A DNA stretch of 64,000 nt from an uncultured Poribacteria bacterium (GTDB lineage Bacteria; Poribacteria; WGA-4E; WGA-3G): contig OX639992.1 of the NCBI GenBank assembly GCA_951828515.1, forward strand, positions 372,001 through 436,000, given 5' to 3'. Of the stretch, positions 48,800-57,796 are shown piece by piece (position 1 is the stretch's first letter; the number at the start of each line of letters is the position of its first letter). Under the pieces are notes generated by a model. That model searched no databases. It was not told where the DNA came from and worked only from the letters and a program-made list of their open reading frames with translations. A program made the translations under genes and the position numbers.

Positions 48800-50761
48800 A
48801 TGAACACGTCAAAACGGTTCGATACTTACTTAAACCCGACGAGCAAATCTGTTGGCATATCCTCGCGGGCAGTTCTCATTGGGCTCGTCTGTGCCGCCGG
48901 GGAATGTCTGATTGCGCCTTACAATGATTACGTGATTCGCAATGTCTTTCTCGCTGGCGGTCATTTTCCTGTCGGTCCATTTTTTGTCCTGACCCTCCTG
49001 GTGCTGATTGGCAACCGCATCTTGAGCGCAGTTTCTCCCAAACTCGCGCTGTCGGCGGGTGAATTGGTGACGATCTGGTGTATCATGGCAGCCGCCTCCG
49101 GCATTCCTTCGACAGGCATGATGAGATATGCGTTTCGCCCGCTTGTCGCCTACCAGTATTTTGCAACACCCGAAAATGATTGGGAAGCACTTTTCCATCA
49201 ATATATTCCCGACTGGCGCGTTGTTCGTAATGAGAATGCTATCAAATCCTTTTATGAAGGCATCTCTTCGGGTGAATCCATCCCCTGGGGGGCATGGCTG
49301 ATACCTCTATTCGCTTGGACACTTTACGTGTTTGTCCTCTACTTCGTTGTGATATGCCTCTCGGTGCTGCTGCGCAGACAATGGGTCGAGATTGAGCGGT
49401 GCAGCTTTCCGCTGGTTGTGTTGCCTGTGGAGATGGCAAACACCCCGCCGGGAGCGAGAAATTCACTCTTCAGGAACAAAGCATTATGGGTCGGATTTGC
49501 CGTTCCGCTATGCATTCACACGTTGAACGGTCTTCATGCGTTCTTCCCTGGCGTGCCGGAATTTCCCGTCCGATTCAATCCCCATCCCTACTTAATTGAA
49601 AAGCCTTGGAGTGCACTGAGACCTTTGCAACTCAACTTGTATTGTTCGATAGTGGGGTTCAGCTATTTACTGCCGCTTGAGGTGTCGTTTAGCCTGTGGT
49701 TTTTCTTTCTATTCTTCAAACTCCAATGTCTTATCGGCTCGATGCTCAATTTCCAAATCACCAAAGGTCCAGGCGTGCAGTGGAACGCGTATTCGTTCAG
49801 CGCTTCTCAGGAAATCGGTGCGTGCCTCACTTTTGTCATCTACACCCTTTTCAAAGCACGGCATCACATCAGAAGCATGCTTGTCAGTGCCTTTCGCAAA
49901 AGCGATGACGCAAACGAGGCGATGCCCTCTGGTTTGACAATTATTGGTCTCGTCGGCGGGATATTGCTGCTGGCGTTTGCAAATCATCTGATGGGAATGT
50001 CGTTAGGATTCGCACTGCTTTTTGTGCTGGTGCTTTTAGGAATTTACATTGTCTTGACATGGCAAGTCATCCACGGCGGAATTCCTTTTGTCAATCCTTC
50101 GTATTCAGCGCATTACGTTCTCTTTACCACGCTGGGTTCGGCGAGAATCAATCCTTCAACCATGACATCGCTGTTTATGCATCCGGTCTCTCTAACGCGC
50201 GACTTGAGGGAGATTATGATGCCGTATGTGGCAAACGGTCTCAAGGCGGCCGATGAAGTCAAGGTCAGACGGAGGGGGCTGTTAATAGGTATGGGCGCGG
50301 CGATGGTTATCGGAACCCTTGTCTCATATTATTCCGTCCTCGAGGTCAGCTATGCACATCGTGCGCCGTACACAGGTGGGGCGGGCGACATGCGGTGGCT
50401 GACTTCTGTGCTCGTTAGCGCCGATACCGGGACGGACTGGACGAACACAGGTTTTATGGTCGGAGGCAGCCTTTTCATGGGGCTATTGATGTGGCTGAGA
50501 AGGGTTTTCGTGTGGTGGCCGCTTCATCCAATCGGGTATACAATGCTGAGTTCTTGGGCCTCATTAAAGCTGTGGCCCTCAATCTTTATAGGCTGGATGA
50601 TAAAGTATACTCTCGTCAGGTACGGGGGATTGAGAATGTATCGAGGTGCGAGGCCGATATTCCTTGGGCTTGTGCTTGGCGAGATGATCTGCGCTGGCAT
50701 CTGGGCACTTGTTGGAATGGCAACGGGTGTCAGCACGGGTTATCGAATCTTGCTTAGTTGA
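48800..50761 (+). CDS. Polytopic membrane protein of the DUF6785/DUF6784 type
   Basis: A 653-residue protein with about 14 membrane helices. The opening FLAGGHFPVGPFFVLTLLVL, then LSAGELVTIWCIMAAASGIP, GSARINPSTMTSLFMHPVSL, PYVANGLKAADE and a helix-rich end match the DUF6785/6784 layout, which is distantly like OPT transporters. Such genes are numerous in Planctomycetes and Poribacteria. It ends the co-directional cluster that began at 42565. Function is unknown; oligopeptide or small-solute transport is a guess from the fold. Confidence 0.72.
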   Translation: MNTSKRFDTYLNPTSKSVGISSRAVLIGLVCAAGECLIAPYNDYVIRNVFLAGGHFPVGPFFVLTLLVLIGNRILSAVSPKLALSAGELVTIWCIMAAASGIPSTGMMRYAFRPLVAYQYFATPENDWEALFHQYIPDWRVVRNENAIKSFYEGISSGESIPWGAWLIPLFAWTLYVFVLYFVVICLSVLLRRQWVEIERCSFPLVVLPVEMANTPPGARNSLFRNKALWVGFAVPLCIHTLNGLHAFFPGVPEFPVRFNPHPYLIEKPWSALRPLQLNLYCSIVGFSYLLPLEVSFSLWFFFLFFKLQCLIGSMLNFQITKGPGVQWNAYSFSASQEIGACLTFVIYTLFKARHHIRSMLVSAFRKSDDANEAMPSGLTIIGLVGGILLLAFANHLMGMSLGFALLFVLVLLGIYIVLTWQVIHGGIPFVNPSYSAHYVLFTTLGSARINPSTMTSLFMHPVSLTRDLREIMMPYVANGLKAADEVKVRRRGLLIGMGAAMVIGTLVSYYSVLEVSYAHRAPYTGGAGDMRWLTSVLVSADTGTDWTNTGFMVGGSLFMGLLMWLRRVFVWWPLHPIGYTMLSSWASLKLWPSIFIGWMIKYTLVRYGGLRMYRGARPIFLGLVLGEMICAGIWALVGMATGVSTGYRILLS

Positions 50762-50794
50762 ATTGTAGGGGCGTATATGGTATGATAGAATGTG

Positions 50795-50965
50795 ATACTA
50801 CCCAACGCCTAAAGGCGTGGGAGACTTCGGTTTCATAGCGACTGCGGTTTTCTCAGAGAGTCCACCGTCTGACTGTCGCTCCACCCGCAGGCTATTATTC
50901 CGTCTCCGCCACACTCACGAAGTTGTGATCGAACGGACCTGATCGCGCATTGTTACGCGGGTACC
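50795..50965 (-). ncRNA. Orphan IS605/omega-RNA-like remnant without tnpB
   Basis: Read on the minus strand, the sequence has the features of an IS200/IS605 right end and guide RNA: CGGAGACGGAATAATAGCCT, GCGGGTGGAGCGACAGTC, GACTCTCTGAGAAAACCGC, GTCGCTATGAAACCGAAGTC, and finally the hairpin CCCACGCCTTTAGGCGTTGGG (50801-50821 on the plus strand). No tnpB or tnpA ORF is present on either side: the DUF6785-like gene ends 34 bp before it and DUF4159 starts 83 bp after it. The hairpin differs from that of the intact element at 10262-11706, so it comes from another IS family member. Confidence 0.6.
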
Positions 50966-51047
50966 CCAGCCTGAAAAATGTTGATAGCAGCGTTTTTTGG
51001 TGTTATTTGGGCTTGTATTTTAACGAACCGCAAGGTAAATAAAAAAA

Positions 51048-52391
51048 ATGAAACAGAGACGTTTCCACGCAGTTATTGCTTCAATCGGGTTGCATCTACT
51101 CTTTGTCATAATTGCGGCGTTGCTGTTTTCAGGACAACAGGAACTGAACAAAGATGCCTTCGAGGCAACAATCGTTACGCTGAATCCTGCAAGGACGGAT
51201 GTAGAAATCCGACCGACCCAACGTGCTGTCTCGAACACCCCCCTTTTAAGAGAAACTTCCACGGTTCACATACCGACACAAACGTCTCAGATGAGCCAAC
51301 TTTCGAGAAGCGAAACGGGGGTTGTGCGACAAGCACCATCGTTAGACATCGAAACGGATATGCTGAATCCGACAGAACTTTCGGTGGCACCCACGCTGCC
51401 GAATAGTCGTCAGTCGTCAGTCGTCAGTCGTCAGTTAAGCGGTTTTGTTAAACCAGAGTCCTCTTTAACTGATAGACAACTGAAAACTGATAACTATTCA
51501 ACAAGGCGTCGGGGAACCGGCACAACTCAAACAGGACTCTCGGAATTTCTGGATGGATCCTTACCGACTGGCGGTTTGGGAGACGGGTTTGATACTGCGT
51601 TTCGGAATCTTGTGAAGATACCGAAAGAGAAACTGGGGGGTATCCTTGAAGGAACGGGGACCGAGATTCGCGGGCATATTCGATTGATTCGACTTAAACA
51701 TTCGTTGTCGGATTGGTGGCAGGATCCGACGGCTATTCCTGCGCTCATCAAATGGTTAGAGGAACAGACCCCAATTCGGGCGGATATGGATTTCGCTGGC
51801 GGCGCGCTACGGCTCACCGAGCCCCAGATTATGGACGCTCCGCTCATCATTATGACAGGACACGATAAAGATATTACCGTCGGACGCGGGCTTGCGAAAG
51901 ATGGTCCCCTGCAGACAGGTTTCACACCATCAGAACGCGCGGCACTTCGGAAATATATCGTTGAAAAAGGCGGGATGCTGTTTTTCGATGACTGCGGTTT
52001 CAACGGACTTTTCGCACACATTGTCGCCGATGAACTCCAACAGATTTTTCCAGAATACCCACTCGATATTCTTCCGCATGAGCATGAGTTGTATAGTATC
52101 CATTACAATCTGCTGAAACCCCCCACAGGCGGTGATGTGTTCTGGGGAAACGAAAATAATGCACAACCGACGCAGTTCCGTTATCAGAAAGGGATTATCA
52201 TTGACGACCGGTTGGCAGTGGTCTACAATCGCAAGGATTATATGTGCGCGATGGAAACAGCGGAGATCGAGAGCCGCACGATGTTACGACTCCGCCGTTC
52301 TACAGATGTCTATCGATTTATGTCGAATCTACTGATTTATGCGCTGAAATATGGTGGGAATACGGATAGGACAGGCTATAAGGATTTTTAA
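51048..52391 (+). CDS. DUF4159 domain protein with N-terminal membrane anchor
   Basis: A 447-residue protein: a membrane anchor near 9-30 (IASIGLHLLFVIIAALLFSG, similar to the TonB anchor), a low-complexity linker (30-175), then DUF4159 from about 200 to 440 (RLIRLKHSLSDWWQDPTA, MTGHDKDITV, LRKYIVEKGGMLFFDDCGFN). DUF4159 has a class-I glutamine-amidotransferase-like fold, often with MoxR/DUF58 genes, none of which is present here. Within the linker, residues about 120-152 are encoded by a GTCAGC-type genomic repeat. The start is preceded by CCGCAAGGTAAATAAAAAAA. Confidence 0.87.
   Translation: MKQRRFHAVIASIGLHLLFVIIAALLFSGQQELNKDAFEATIVTLNPARTDVEIRPTQRAVSNTPLLRETSTVHIPTQTSQMSQLSRSETGVVRQAPSLDIETDMLNPTELSVAPTLPNSRQSSVVSRQLSGFVKPESSLTDRQLKTDNYSTRRRGTGTTQTGLSEFLDGSLPTGGLGDGFDTAFRNLVKIPKEKLGGILEGTGTEIRGHIRLIRLKHSLSDWWQDPTAIPALIKWLEEQTPIRADMDFAGGALRLTEPQIMDAPLIIMTGHDKDITVGRGLAKDGPLQTGFTPSERAALRKYIVEKGGMLFFDDCGFNGLFAHIVADELQQIFPEYPLDILPHEHELYSIHYNLLKPPTGGDVFWGNENNAQPTQFRYQKGIIIDDRLAVVYNRKDYMCAMETAEIESRTMLRLRRSTDVYRFMSNLLIYALKYGGNTDRTGYKDF
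51407..51500 (+). repeat. Dispersed GTCAGC-type repeat inside a coding region
   Basis: The segment CGTCAGTCGTCAGTCGTCAG continues with TCAGTCGTCAGTTAAGCG, and after a gap with CTCTTTAACTGATAGACAAC and TGAAAACTGATAAC. It uses the same words as the intergenic repeats (compare 4038-4070, ACCCTCTTTAACTGATGGC). In the DUF4159 frame it reads SRQSSVVSRQLSG and SSLTDRQLKTDNYS with no stop, so it has been accommodated as protein linker. Confidence 0.85.
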
Positions 52392-52486
52392 TTTTACCTT
52401 GCGGGTCGGTCAGGGAGATTAGATACATCACGCTACGCAACGTATATCCGTCCTCCGCTACGCTTACGGGCTATGTTCCTATTACA

Positions 52487-52834
52487 TTAGAAACTACTGG
52501 CTATTGCTTCTGCAAGGTTCTTCGGAAAGTCGAAGAGCGAATTCAGGTTCGTCCGAATTAGCATACGTTTGATGCCTTTATTGACGTTAACAAGTGAGGT
52601 ACGTCCGCCGCTCTGGCGGATTTGGGTGCTGGTCGTGATCAGGCCCCCTAAGCCTGCACTATCCATGGTTTGTACACCTGCCATATTAAAAATCAGCGTC
52701 GGTGCTCCACCTTGTGCCTCGAGTTGTTGAATATGTTCTTCAAGCATGGTTTTGAGGATCAGCGCATCTTGCCCGACAACTCTTCCCTTAATCTCTAAAA
52801 CTGTGAAATTCTTCGTTTGAATGTTAATTTGCAT
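52487..52834 (-). CDS. STAS-domain anti-sigma-factor antagonist
   Basis: A 115-residue single-domain protein. The fold starts with TKNFTVLEIKGRVVGQDALI, and the phosphorylation motif MDSAGLGGL (Ser near 67) matches SpoIIAA/RsbV proteins, followed by GGRTSLVNVNKGIKRMLIRT. Such proteins bind a kinase-anti-sigma factor and are switched off by phosphorylation of that Ser. No anti-sigma kinase gene is nearby. It points toward the DUF4159 gene, tail to tail. Confidence 0.9.
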   Translation of the reverse strand: MQINIQTKNFTVLEIKGRVVGQDALILKTMLEEHIQQLEAQGGAPTLIFNMAGVQTMDSAGLGGLITTSTQIRQSGGRTSLVNVNKGIKRMLIRTNLNSLFDFPKNLAEAIASSF

Positions 52835-52998
52835 AAGTTCCCTCTGCCATTTTTATACCAAAGTTTAGACGATTCTGCGTATGTTCGTGCCAAAAAAAAC
52901 AAAAAAACAAGCATCTTTTCAGAGGTTAAATCATAACAGATTTCCGTTTTCGTTTCAAGCGGCAAGATTGTCTATGTCCTATAGGACAGCGATTTCTT

Positions 52999-54069
52999 CT
53001 AACTCCATGCATCGTGTAAGAATCGGAGCCAGTTGCCGTGCATGATGGCGGCGATGTCATCGGCACTGTAGCCGCGAGCCTCCAACAAGCCCGTTAAGTT
53101 TTGCAAGTCAGCAATGGTGTCCAAGTCGCTGGGTGACTGCTCACGACCATAGCCACCATCTAAGTCAGTGCCGATAGCGGCATGACGACTGTTGCCTGCT
53201 AATTGGCAGATATAGTCAATGTGATCAACGACGGTGCTCAAGGTCACCTTGTCGTGGGGAGTTTCACCGGTAACCCAACCTGGGTGGAGCATCCACGCAT
53301 CGAAAGCGGCACCGATAACACCATCCCGCTCAAAAATAGCACGTAATTGCTCATCGCTGAACTGACGTTGATGCGGCACGAGTGCCCGACAGTTATTATG
53401 ACTGGCGAGGACTAATCCGTTGTAGTGTTCTAACGCCTGCCAGAACGCTTGATCCGAGCAGTGGGTGAGATCGAGGATAACACCCAAACGTTCCATTTCA
53501 GCCAGTAGCGGGGGACCGAGTTCGGTCAATCCAATCTCTGTGCCTGTTCCACCCGCGTAGCGTCCGGGACCATAGTGCGTCAGTCCGATCAAACGCAATC
53601 CATTCTTCACCCAAACCTCTAACTGATCGGGTTGAAGAATCGGGTCGGCACCTTCCATACTAATCACGAACCCCAAAGGAGGTGTATTATGAGGATCGCT
53701 TTTATCAGTTTCCCATGCCTGCCAGCCAGCGATGTGGCTGTCTAAACCTTGCAATGTTGTAATGATACGGACGTGTCCTGTTTCTTCTAAAGCGCGATAG
53801 TAAGCTAATTGCCCTTGGGCGACGCCGCAGGCTTGAACAGGCGAAGCAAAATCGAAATGCGGGGCAGGTCTACCGGTTGAGCGGGCAAACAGGGTAACGA
53901 AACTCAGAGCGATTCGTCCCTGACGCATCTCTGGGTACGCGACGGTACCTTGCCCCTTACCTGGTATTCCTGTTTCTTGAGTACGAATCGTATAGGCAGA
54001 ACGCAACAAGTCCCGGTTGCCTTGCAACGCATTCATTGACAAATCAAGATGTGCATCAATAATAAGCAT
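52999..54069 (-). CDS. Membrane dipeptidase (peptidase family M19)
   Basis: A 356-residue metalloenzyme that cleaves dipeptides. Zinc ligands are visible: IIDAHLDL (His, Asp near 5-7), SMEGADP (bridging Glu), LDLTHCSD, LASHNN and GTDLDGGYGREQ. No signal peptide is seen, so it should be cytoplasmic, as in other bacterial M19 members. The leader contains CCGCAAGGTAAATTAAAAAA followed by AAGGAAAATTAAAAA and the ATG. It sits next to a sulfatase gene with 228 bp between; that gap shows only this repeated leader and nothing else recognised. Confidence 0.92.
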   Translation of the reverse strand: MLIIDAHLDLSMNALQGNRDLLRSAYTIRTQETGIPGKGQGTVAYPEMRQGRIALSFVTLFARSTGRPAPHFDFASPVQACGVAQGQLAYYRALEETGHVRIITTLQGLDSHIAGWQAWETDKSDPHNTPPLGFVISMEGADPILQPDQLEVWVKNGLRLIGLTHYGPGRYAGGTGTEIGLTELGPPLLAEMERLGVILDLTHCSDQAFWQALEHYNGLVLASHNNCRALVPHQRQFSDEQLRAIFERDGVIGAAFDAWMLHPGWVTGETPHDKVTLSTVVDHIDYICQLAGNSRHAAIGTDLDGGYGREQSPSDLDTIADLQNLTGLLEARGYSADDIAAIMHGNWLRFLHDAWS

Positions 54070-54297
54070 TTTTTAATTTTCCTTTTTTAATTTACCTTGC
54101 GGGAGAGCGACGTAAATTAGAACTTTGACGTGCCGTCCTTAGTATCCGATCTCCATTCCATTACGATCTATGGATCAGGTTGTAGGAAGGGACTCCGATT
54201 ACCGACAGAATAAGCGCAAACCTTTGCCATCTTTTCTCCCTGTCGCGAGAAAATACAAGGGAATGCATAGTGGAGGGCAGTCCAAGGAGACCCTAAA

Positions 54298-55800
54298 TTA
54301 AAAATCTGGATACGCCGCGAAATGTGCTTGCGGTGTCCCGTTTCGGTAATCGCCATCACACGCCTCAAGGAGCCATCCACTGAATCGGGTAACGAGGTCA
54401 GGATGCTCCGCGGAAACGTCGGTTTCCTCGCGGTAGTCGTGCGGAAGATAATATAATTGGAAACTGTCCTCACTATTGATATACCGCAATTTCCAACCAT
54501 CTGTTGTTACCAATGCAGGACCGAGCCGAGAGGCATATACAACCCACCCACGATGTTGTTGGACATCGGGCTGTTCAAGCAAAGTCGGTAAGAAGGATAC
54601 GCCATCTTTGGGTTGCGGCAATTCCACATCGATGAGATCAGCAAGGGTTGGCATCAGATCGTAATTTGCGAGCATGTGGTTTGACACAGTGTCAGGTGCG
54701 ATCCTTCCGGGCAAGCGAACAATGTAAGGAATTCGAGTTCCGCCTTCCCAACTTGAAAACTTCAAGCCACCCATACCGTCGTTTCCATTGAACACATCGC
54801 CCCCTGTCTCCGAATAGAACTTCGTTGTGATTTCGTCGAAGGGTTCACCGTCCAAATTTTTCGTCCGACCAGAGGTGCGTCCTTCCTCCTTGGCATACAC
54901 TTCGTGCCCGTTATCAGAGCAGAAAACAATCATCGTGCGGTCATCAATGCCGAGGCGTTCGAGTTCGTCCAAGATGATTCCTACAGTCTCATCGAGTTTT
55001 AGGATCATAGAAGCGTATTCTTTTTCAAACGTCGTCAATTCGGAAGACTCTTTCACCGCTGGATGGATGTCAGGAATAGCAATCGGTCCATGTGGCAGCT
55101 GAGACGGATGATAGAGAAAAAAAGGTTTATCTTGATGAGAGCGAAGGAACTCGACGATTTTTTCGTTAAAAATGTCCTGAGAATATACGGCTTTCCCCTG
55201 CCGATTCGCGCGAAGTGCCGCATTCTCCTCGGATTCCCAGTCCAGATGCACCCCGCAGTCGGCATGTGTATTGCCTCGAATGTTCGTCACTTGTCCATCC
55301 TCAAAGAGGAAAGGCGGATAAAAGCCGTGGCAACGTGCATGGTCATAGTAACCGTAGTGATACTGCCAACCGTGGCGACGGATACGTGCCCCTGTTGTCG
55401 CGAAACCCCACTCAAGTTTTCCGATCTGTCCTGTGACGTAACCTGCTTCCTCCGCAATTTGTGCCAAGAAGACATCACTGGGATCCGCTTGGAGTCCGGT
55501 TGTATGGAGCAACTCTGTAACTTGACTCAGCGTTAATTCCCCGGCACTCAGCCTGTCATACAATCCGCCTTGGGTATAGGTCCATGTTCCGTCGTGGCAG
55601 TCGTGGAGACCTGTCAGCATGCTGGCACGGGAGGGCGCACAAAATGCACAACCGTAGGCGTGGTTGAACCGCATTCCTTCGCTTGCGAGGCGGTCGATAT
55701 TGGGGGTCTCGAAATGCCGCTGTCCATAGCAACTCAGCATCCCGCGTCCGAGGTCGTCGCCGTAGATGAGAATGACATTCGGGTTATCGGTCATAGCCAT
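54298..55800 (-). CDS. Sulfatase (alkaline-phosphatase superfamily)
   Basis: A 500-residue hydrolase of sulfate esters. ILIYGDDLGRGMLSCYGQRH supplies the metal-binding Asp pair. CAPSRASMLTG (Cys near 57) is the C-x-P-S-R motif that the formylglycine-generating enzyme converts into the catalytic residue. HGPIAI and FCSDNGHE (metal ligands) follow. No signal peptide is evident. The matching maturase is not in the window. Sulfatases of this sort are numerous in sponge-associated and marine bacteria and act on sulfated polysaccharides. The identification is firm; the substrate is unknown. Confidence 0.95.
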   Translation of the reverse strand: MAMTDNPNVILIYGDDLGRGMLSCYGQRHFETPNIDRLASEGMRFNHAYGCAFCAPSRASMLTGLHDCHDGTWTYTQGGLYDRLSAGELTLSQVTELLHTTGLQADPSDVFLAQIAEEAGYVTGQIGKLEWGFATTGARIRRHGWQYHYGYYDHARCHGFYPPFLFEDGQVTNIRGNTHADCGVHLDWESEENAALRANRQGKAVYSQDIFNEKIVEFLRSHQDKPFFLYHPSQLPHGPIAIPDIHPAVKESSELTTFEKEYASMILKLDETVGIILDELERLGIDDRTMIVFCSDNGHEVYAKEEGRTSGRTKNLDGEPFDEITTKFYSETGGDVFNGNDGMGGLKFSSWEGGTRIPYIVRLPGRIAPDTVSNHMLANYDLMPTLADLIDVELPQPKDGVSFLPTLLEQPDVQQHRGWVVYASRLGPALVTTDGWKLRYINSEDSFQLYYLPHDYREETDVSAEHPDLVTRFSGWLLEACDGDYRNGTPQAHFAAYPDF

Positions 55801-55821
55801 GATACCAAACGATTTGAAAAG

Positions 55822-56052
55822 TCAAGTTTGTTCATGCAAAAGTGTTTGGGATTCTGGAGCTTCCACCTGTTCGTAAAACAAATCAGGTAGATTCGCGTGT
55901 AAGTCGGCGTGTTCAATGGTTATTGCGACGAGATTTCCGTTAGCATCCAGATCTATGTAGATATTTTCGTTGATTTCTTTTGTTTCAGCAACGGCATGCT
56001 CAGAAAACTCAATCAATGCTGTAGCCGTGTCATGAAAATACTTTACCTTCAT
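55822..56052 (-). CDS. DUF2283 family small protein
   Basis: A 76-residue protein: MKVKYFHDTATALIEFSEHA, then ETKEINENIYIDLDANGNLV and ITIEHAD, which is the DUF2283 consensus (D-x-L-x-I-x-F, D-E-N-V-x-L-D-x-D-x-x-G-x-L-V). DUF2283 genes are often placed beside HicA/RelE-type small genes, and a toxin-antitoxin link has been suggested. Here it stands 21 bp before the sulfatase gene, on the same strand. No partner is visible. Confidence 0.85.
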   Translation of the reverse strand: MKVKYFHDTATALIEFSEHAVAETKEINENIYIDLDANGNLVAITIEHADLHANLPDLFYEQVEAPESQTLLHEQT

Positions 56053-56133
56053 TGTGAACTACCTTTAAAATTTCTGTCGAAGAAAGCATTATGAACTGTT
56101 TCTCCATCTACGAGCAAAATGGCTTAAAAATAA

Positions 56134-56210
56134 ACATGTCGCCCCTACAGGGCTAAAGAGGCTGGAGGCATTGTATTTCTATAGACATGCCGTCCCTACG
56201 GGACTAAAGA
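56134..56210. repeat. Two copies of a 26-bp ACATG(T/C)CG(C/T)CCCTAC repeat
   Basis: 56134-56159 (ACATGTCGCCCCTACAGGGC, then TAAAGA) and 56185-56210 (ACATGCCGTCCCTACGGGAC, then TAAAGA) agree at 22 of 26 positions. The core CCCTAC(A/G)GGG is a small hairpin, and the differences at its edges preserve pairing (GCCC/GGGC against GTCCC/GGGAC). This covers most of the 213-bp gap between DUF2283 and the aldehyde dehydrogenase. Confidence 0.75.
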
Positions 56211-56265
56211 ATAGAAGAACAAACACTGATATTGATGGAGCTGGATTTCACTGATTCAATCTAAC

Positions 56266-57675
56266 CTACTGAATACTACGCTGAAATGCGCGCTGTCTGT
56301 AGAGATGCTCGAATAGGTTCCCCTCATGCGGACTATCCCAAGAAATCTGATTCGTCGGAATTGTCCCTAAATTCAACCGATCAATGAGCGGCGTTGCTAT
56401 GAGATCTCGCGTGAGTGCTGTATCTTCTGTGATCGCTGTGGCAACAAGTGTCGCGCCCATAGCCTCGACCAACTGCGTCGGTGGCACTTCCACAACACTC
56501 ACAAATGGGAACGGGAATTCTATGTTCGCCAACGGATGCTCTGCGTCGTCACACCAGATAACAGTCGGTCTGAGGAAGGTGCAGCCATCCAATTCAACAA
56601 CTCGGTCTCCAGTTGTCAACTCCGTCGCACCCGGCTCTTTGAGGTGCCGGTCGATGAGCGATGAGATGCCGTGTGCAGACTTCGGATTCGCCCACGCTGC
56701 GATTCCCGCCTCCGGATGATCCAACGGTTTCGGTTCGATGTGCGCCAAGCGTTCCGCCAATGCTTCGGTAATTTCTCGCCCATGTGCCGTTACCCACACA
56801 CCAGAGGCGTTGATGCAGGATCTGCCACCGTTTTTGGCAACCGATTCCACGATGAGATCGAGGTACTGTTCCCAATTGTTCTGTCCCTCTTCATGGATGA
56901 TGACCTTGCTGCGTCCGGGTCCGTGAATCTCGACGCGAGGTGTGTTCACCCACGGTGCGACGGTTGAACCGCCACCGAAAAGCATGGCACGTCCACATCG
57001 GACGAGGATTTCGTTGGCACCGGCGTAATCGGTCGGATAGAAGCTGAACGCCTCTGCGGGAGCGCCTGCAGCGATAAACGCTTGCGCTATTCGATACGGA
57101 GTCCACGGTTCTTCGCGTCCGGGCTTCAGCACGAGCGGGACTTTCAAGGGAATCGCAGGCACCCATAAAGAATGAACGCCTGGCGAATTGCTGGGCAACA
57201 CGGCACCCAACGAATCCGTTTCACAGACGTAACTCAAGGTGCGTCCGTTTTGGGTTCCCCATCCAGTATCAAGAACCTCCAAATCAAGTCCGCGGGTGAG
57301 TCCATCCAAAACGGTATCTATGTTTTCCAGAACCCCTTGAATCTTGAACAGATTCTGTTGACAGAGTGCTTCAGGCATACCGGTTGTTCCAGAGACCTGT
57401 TGGATGTAGTCTGTCGGTGATTGAACTGTTCCATCAAGTGGCAACGTCTTCGTTGCGAAGAGACGCGCTGCCTTTTTGCAGATGGAGATCAATTCGGCAA
57501 CAGAACGTTGTCCAAGCACCTCTTTTTGGAGAGCGATGTCAACGAGGTCCTTCGCTATCAGCCCACGGTTGGCTTGGCTCACCTCGACTAAAGGTTCACC
57601 CGTTTTGATATGCGGCACACGGACAGTGTTCAGACTTCTGTAAGAACGTCCGGCACGTAGGATTGGAATGTGCAT
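56266..57675 (-). CDS. Aldehyde dehydrogenase superfamily protein
   Basis: A 469-residue NAD(P)-dependent oxidoreductase. The nucleotide-binding half contains AVLPSNSPGVHSLWVPAIPL, KVPLVLKPGREEPWTP and MLFGGGSTVAPWV. The catalytic Cys is in NGGRSCINASGVWV (Cys287). It is close to acyl-CoA reductase-like members (LuxC has a similar size and Cys position), but is not clearly LuxC. Two genes further on (59194) is a PaaK/LuxE-like ligase on the same strand, so the pair could reduce an activated acid to an aldehyde. The leader CCGCAAGGTAAAATTAAAAA abuts the ATG. Confidence 0.85.
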   Translation of the reverse strand: MHIPILRAGRSYRSLNTVRVPHIKTGEPLVEVSQANRGLIAKDLVDIALQKEVLGQRSVAELISICKKAARLFATKTLPLDGTVQSPTDYIQQVSGTTGMPEALCQQNLFKIQGVLENIDTVLDGLTRGLDLEVLDTGWGTQNGRTLSYVCETDSLGAVLPSNSPGVHSLWVPAIPLKVPLVLKPGREEPWTPYRIAQAFIAAGAPAEAFSFYPTDYAGANEILVRCGRAMLFGGGSTVAPWVNTPRVEIHGPGRSKVIIHEEGQNNWEQYLDLIVESVAKNGGRSCINASGVWVTAHGREITEALAERLAHIEPKPLDHPEAGIAAWANPKSAHGISSLIDRHLKEPGATELTTGDRVVELDGCTFLRPTVIWCDDAEHPLANIEFPFPFVSVVEVPPTQLVEAMGATLVATAITEDTALTRDLIATPLIDRLNLGTIPTNQISWDSPHEGNLFEHLYRQRAFQRSIQ

Positions 57676-57796
57676 TTTTTAATTTTACCTTGCGGAGAAA
57701 CAACGCCGGTTTCAACTTTGACGGTCGTTTCTTATATCTGAAGAAACACCCAAGCAAAAACCCTGCGCCGTTGTTGTAGGCTGCCATTTTTCCAAG

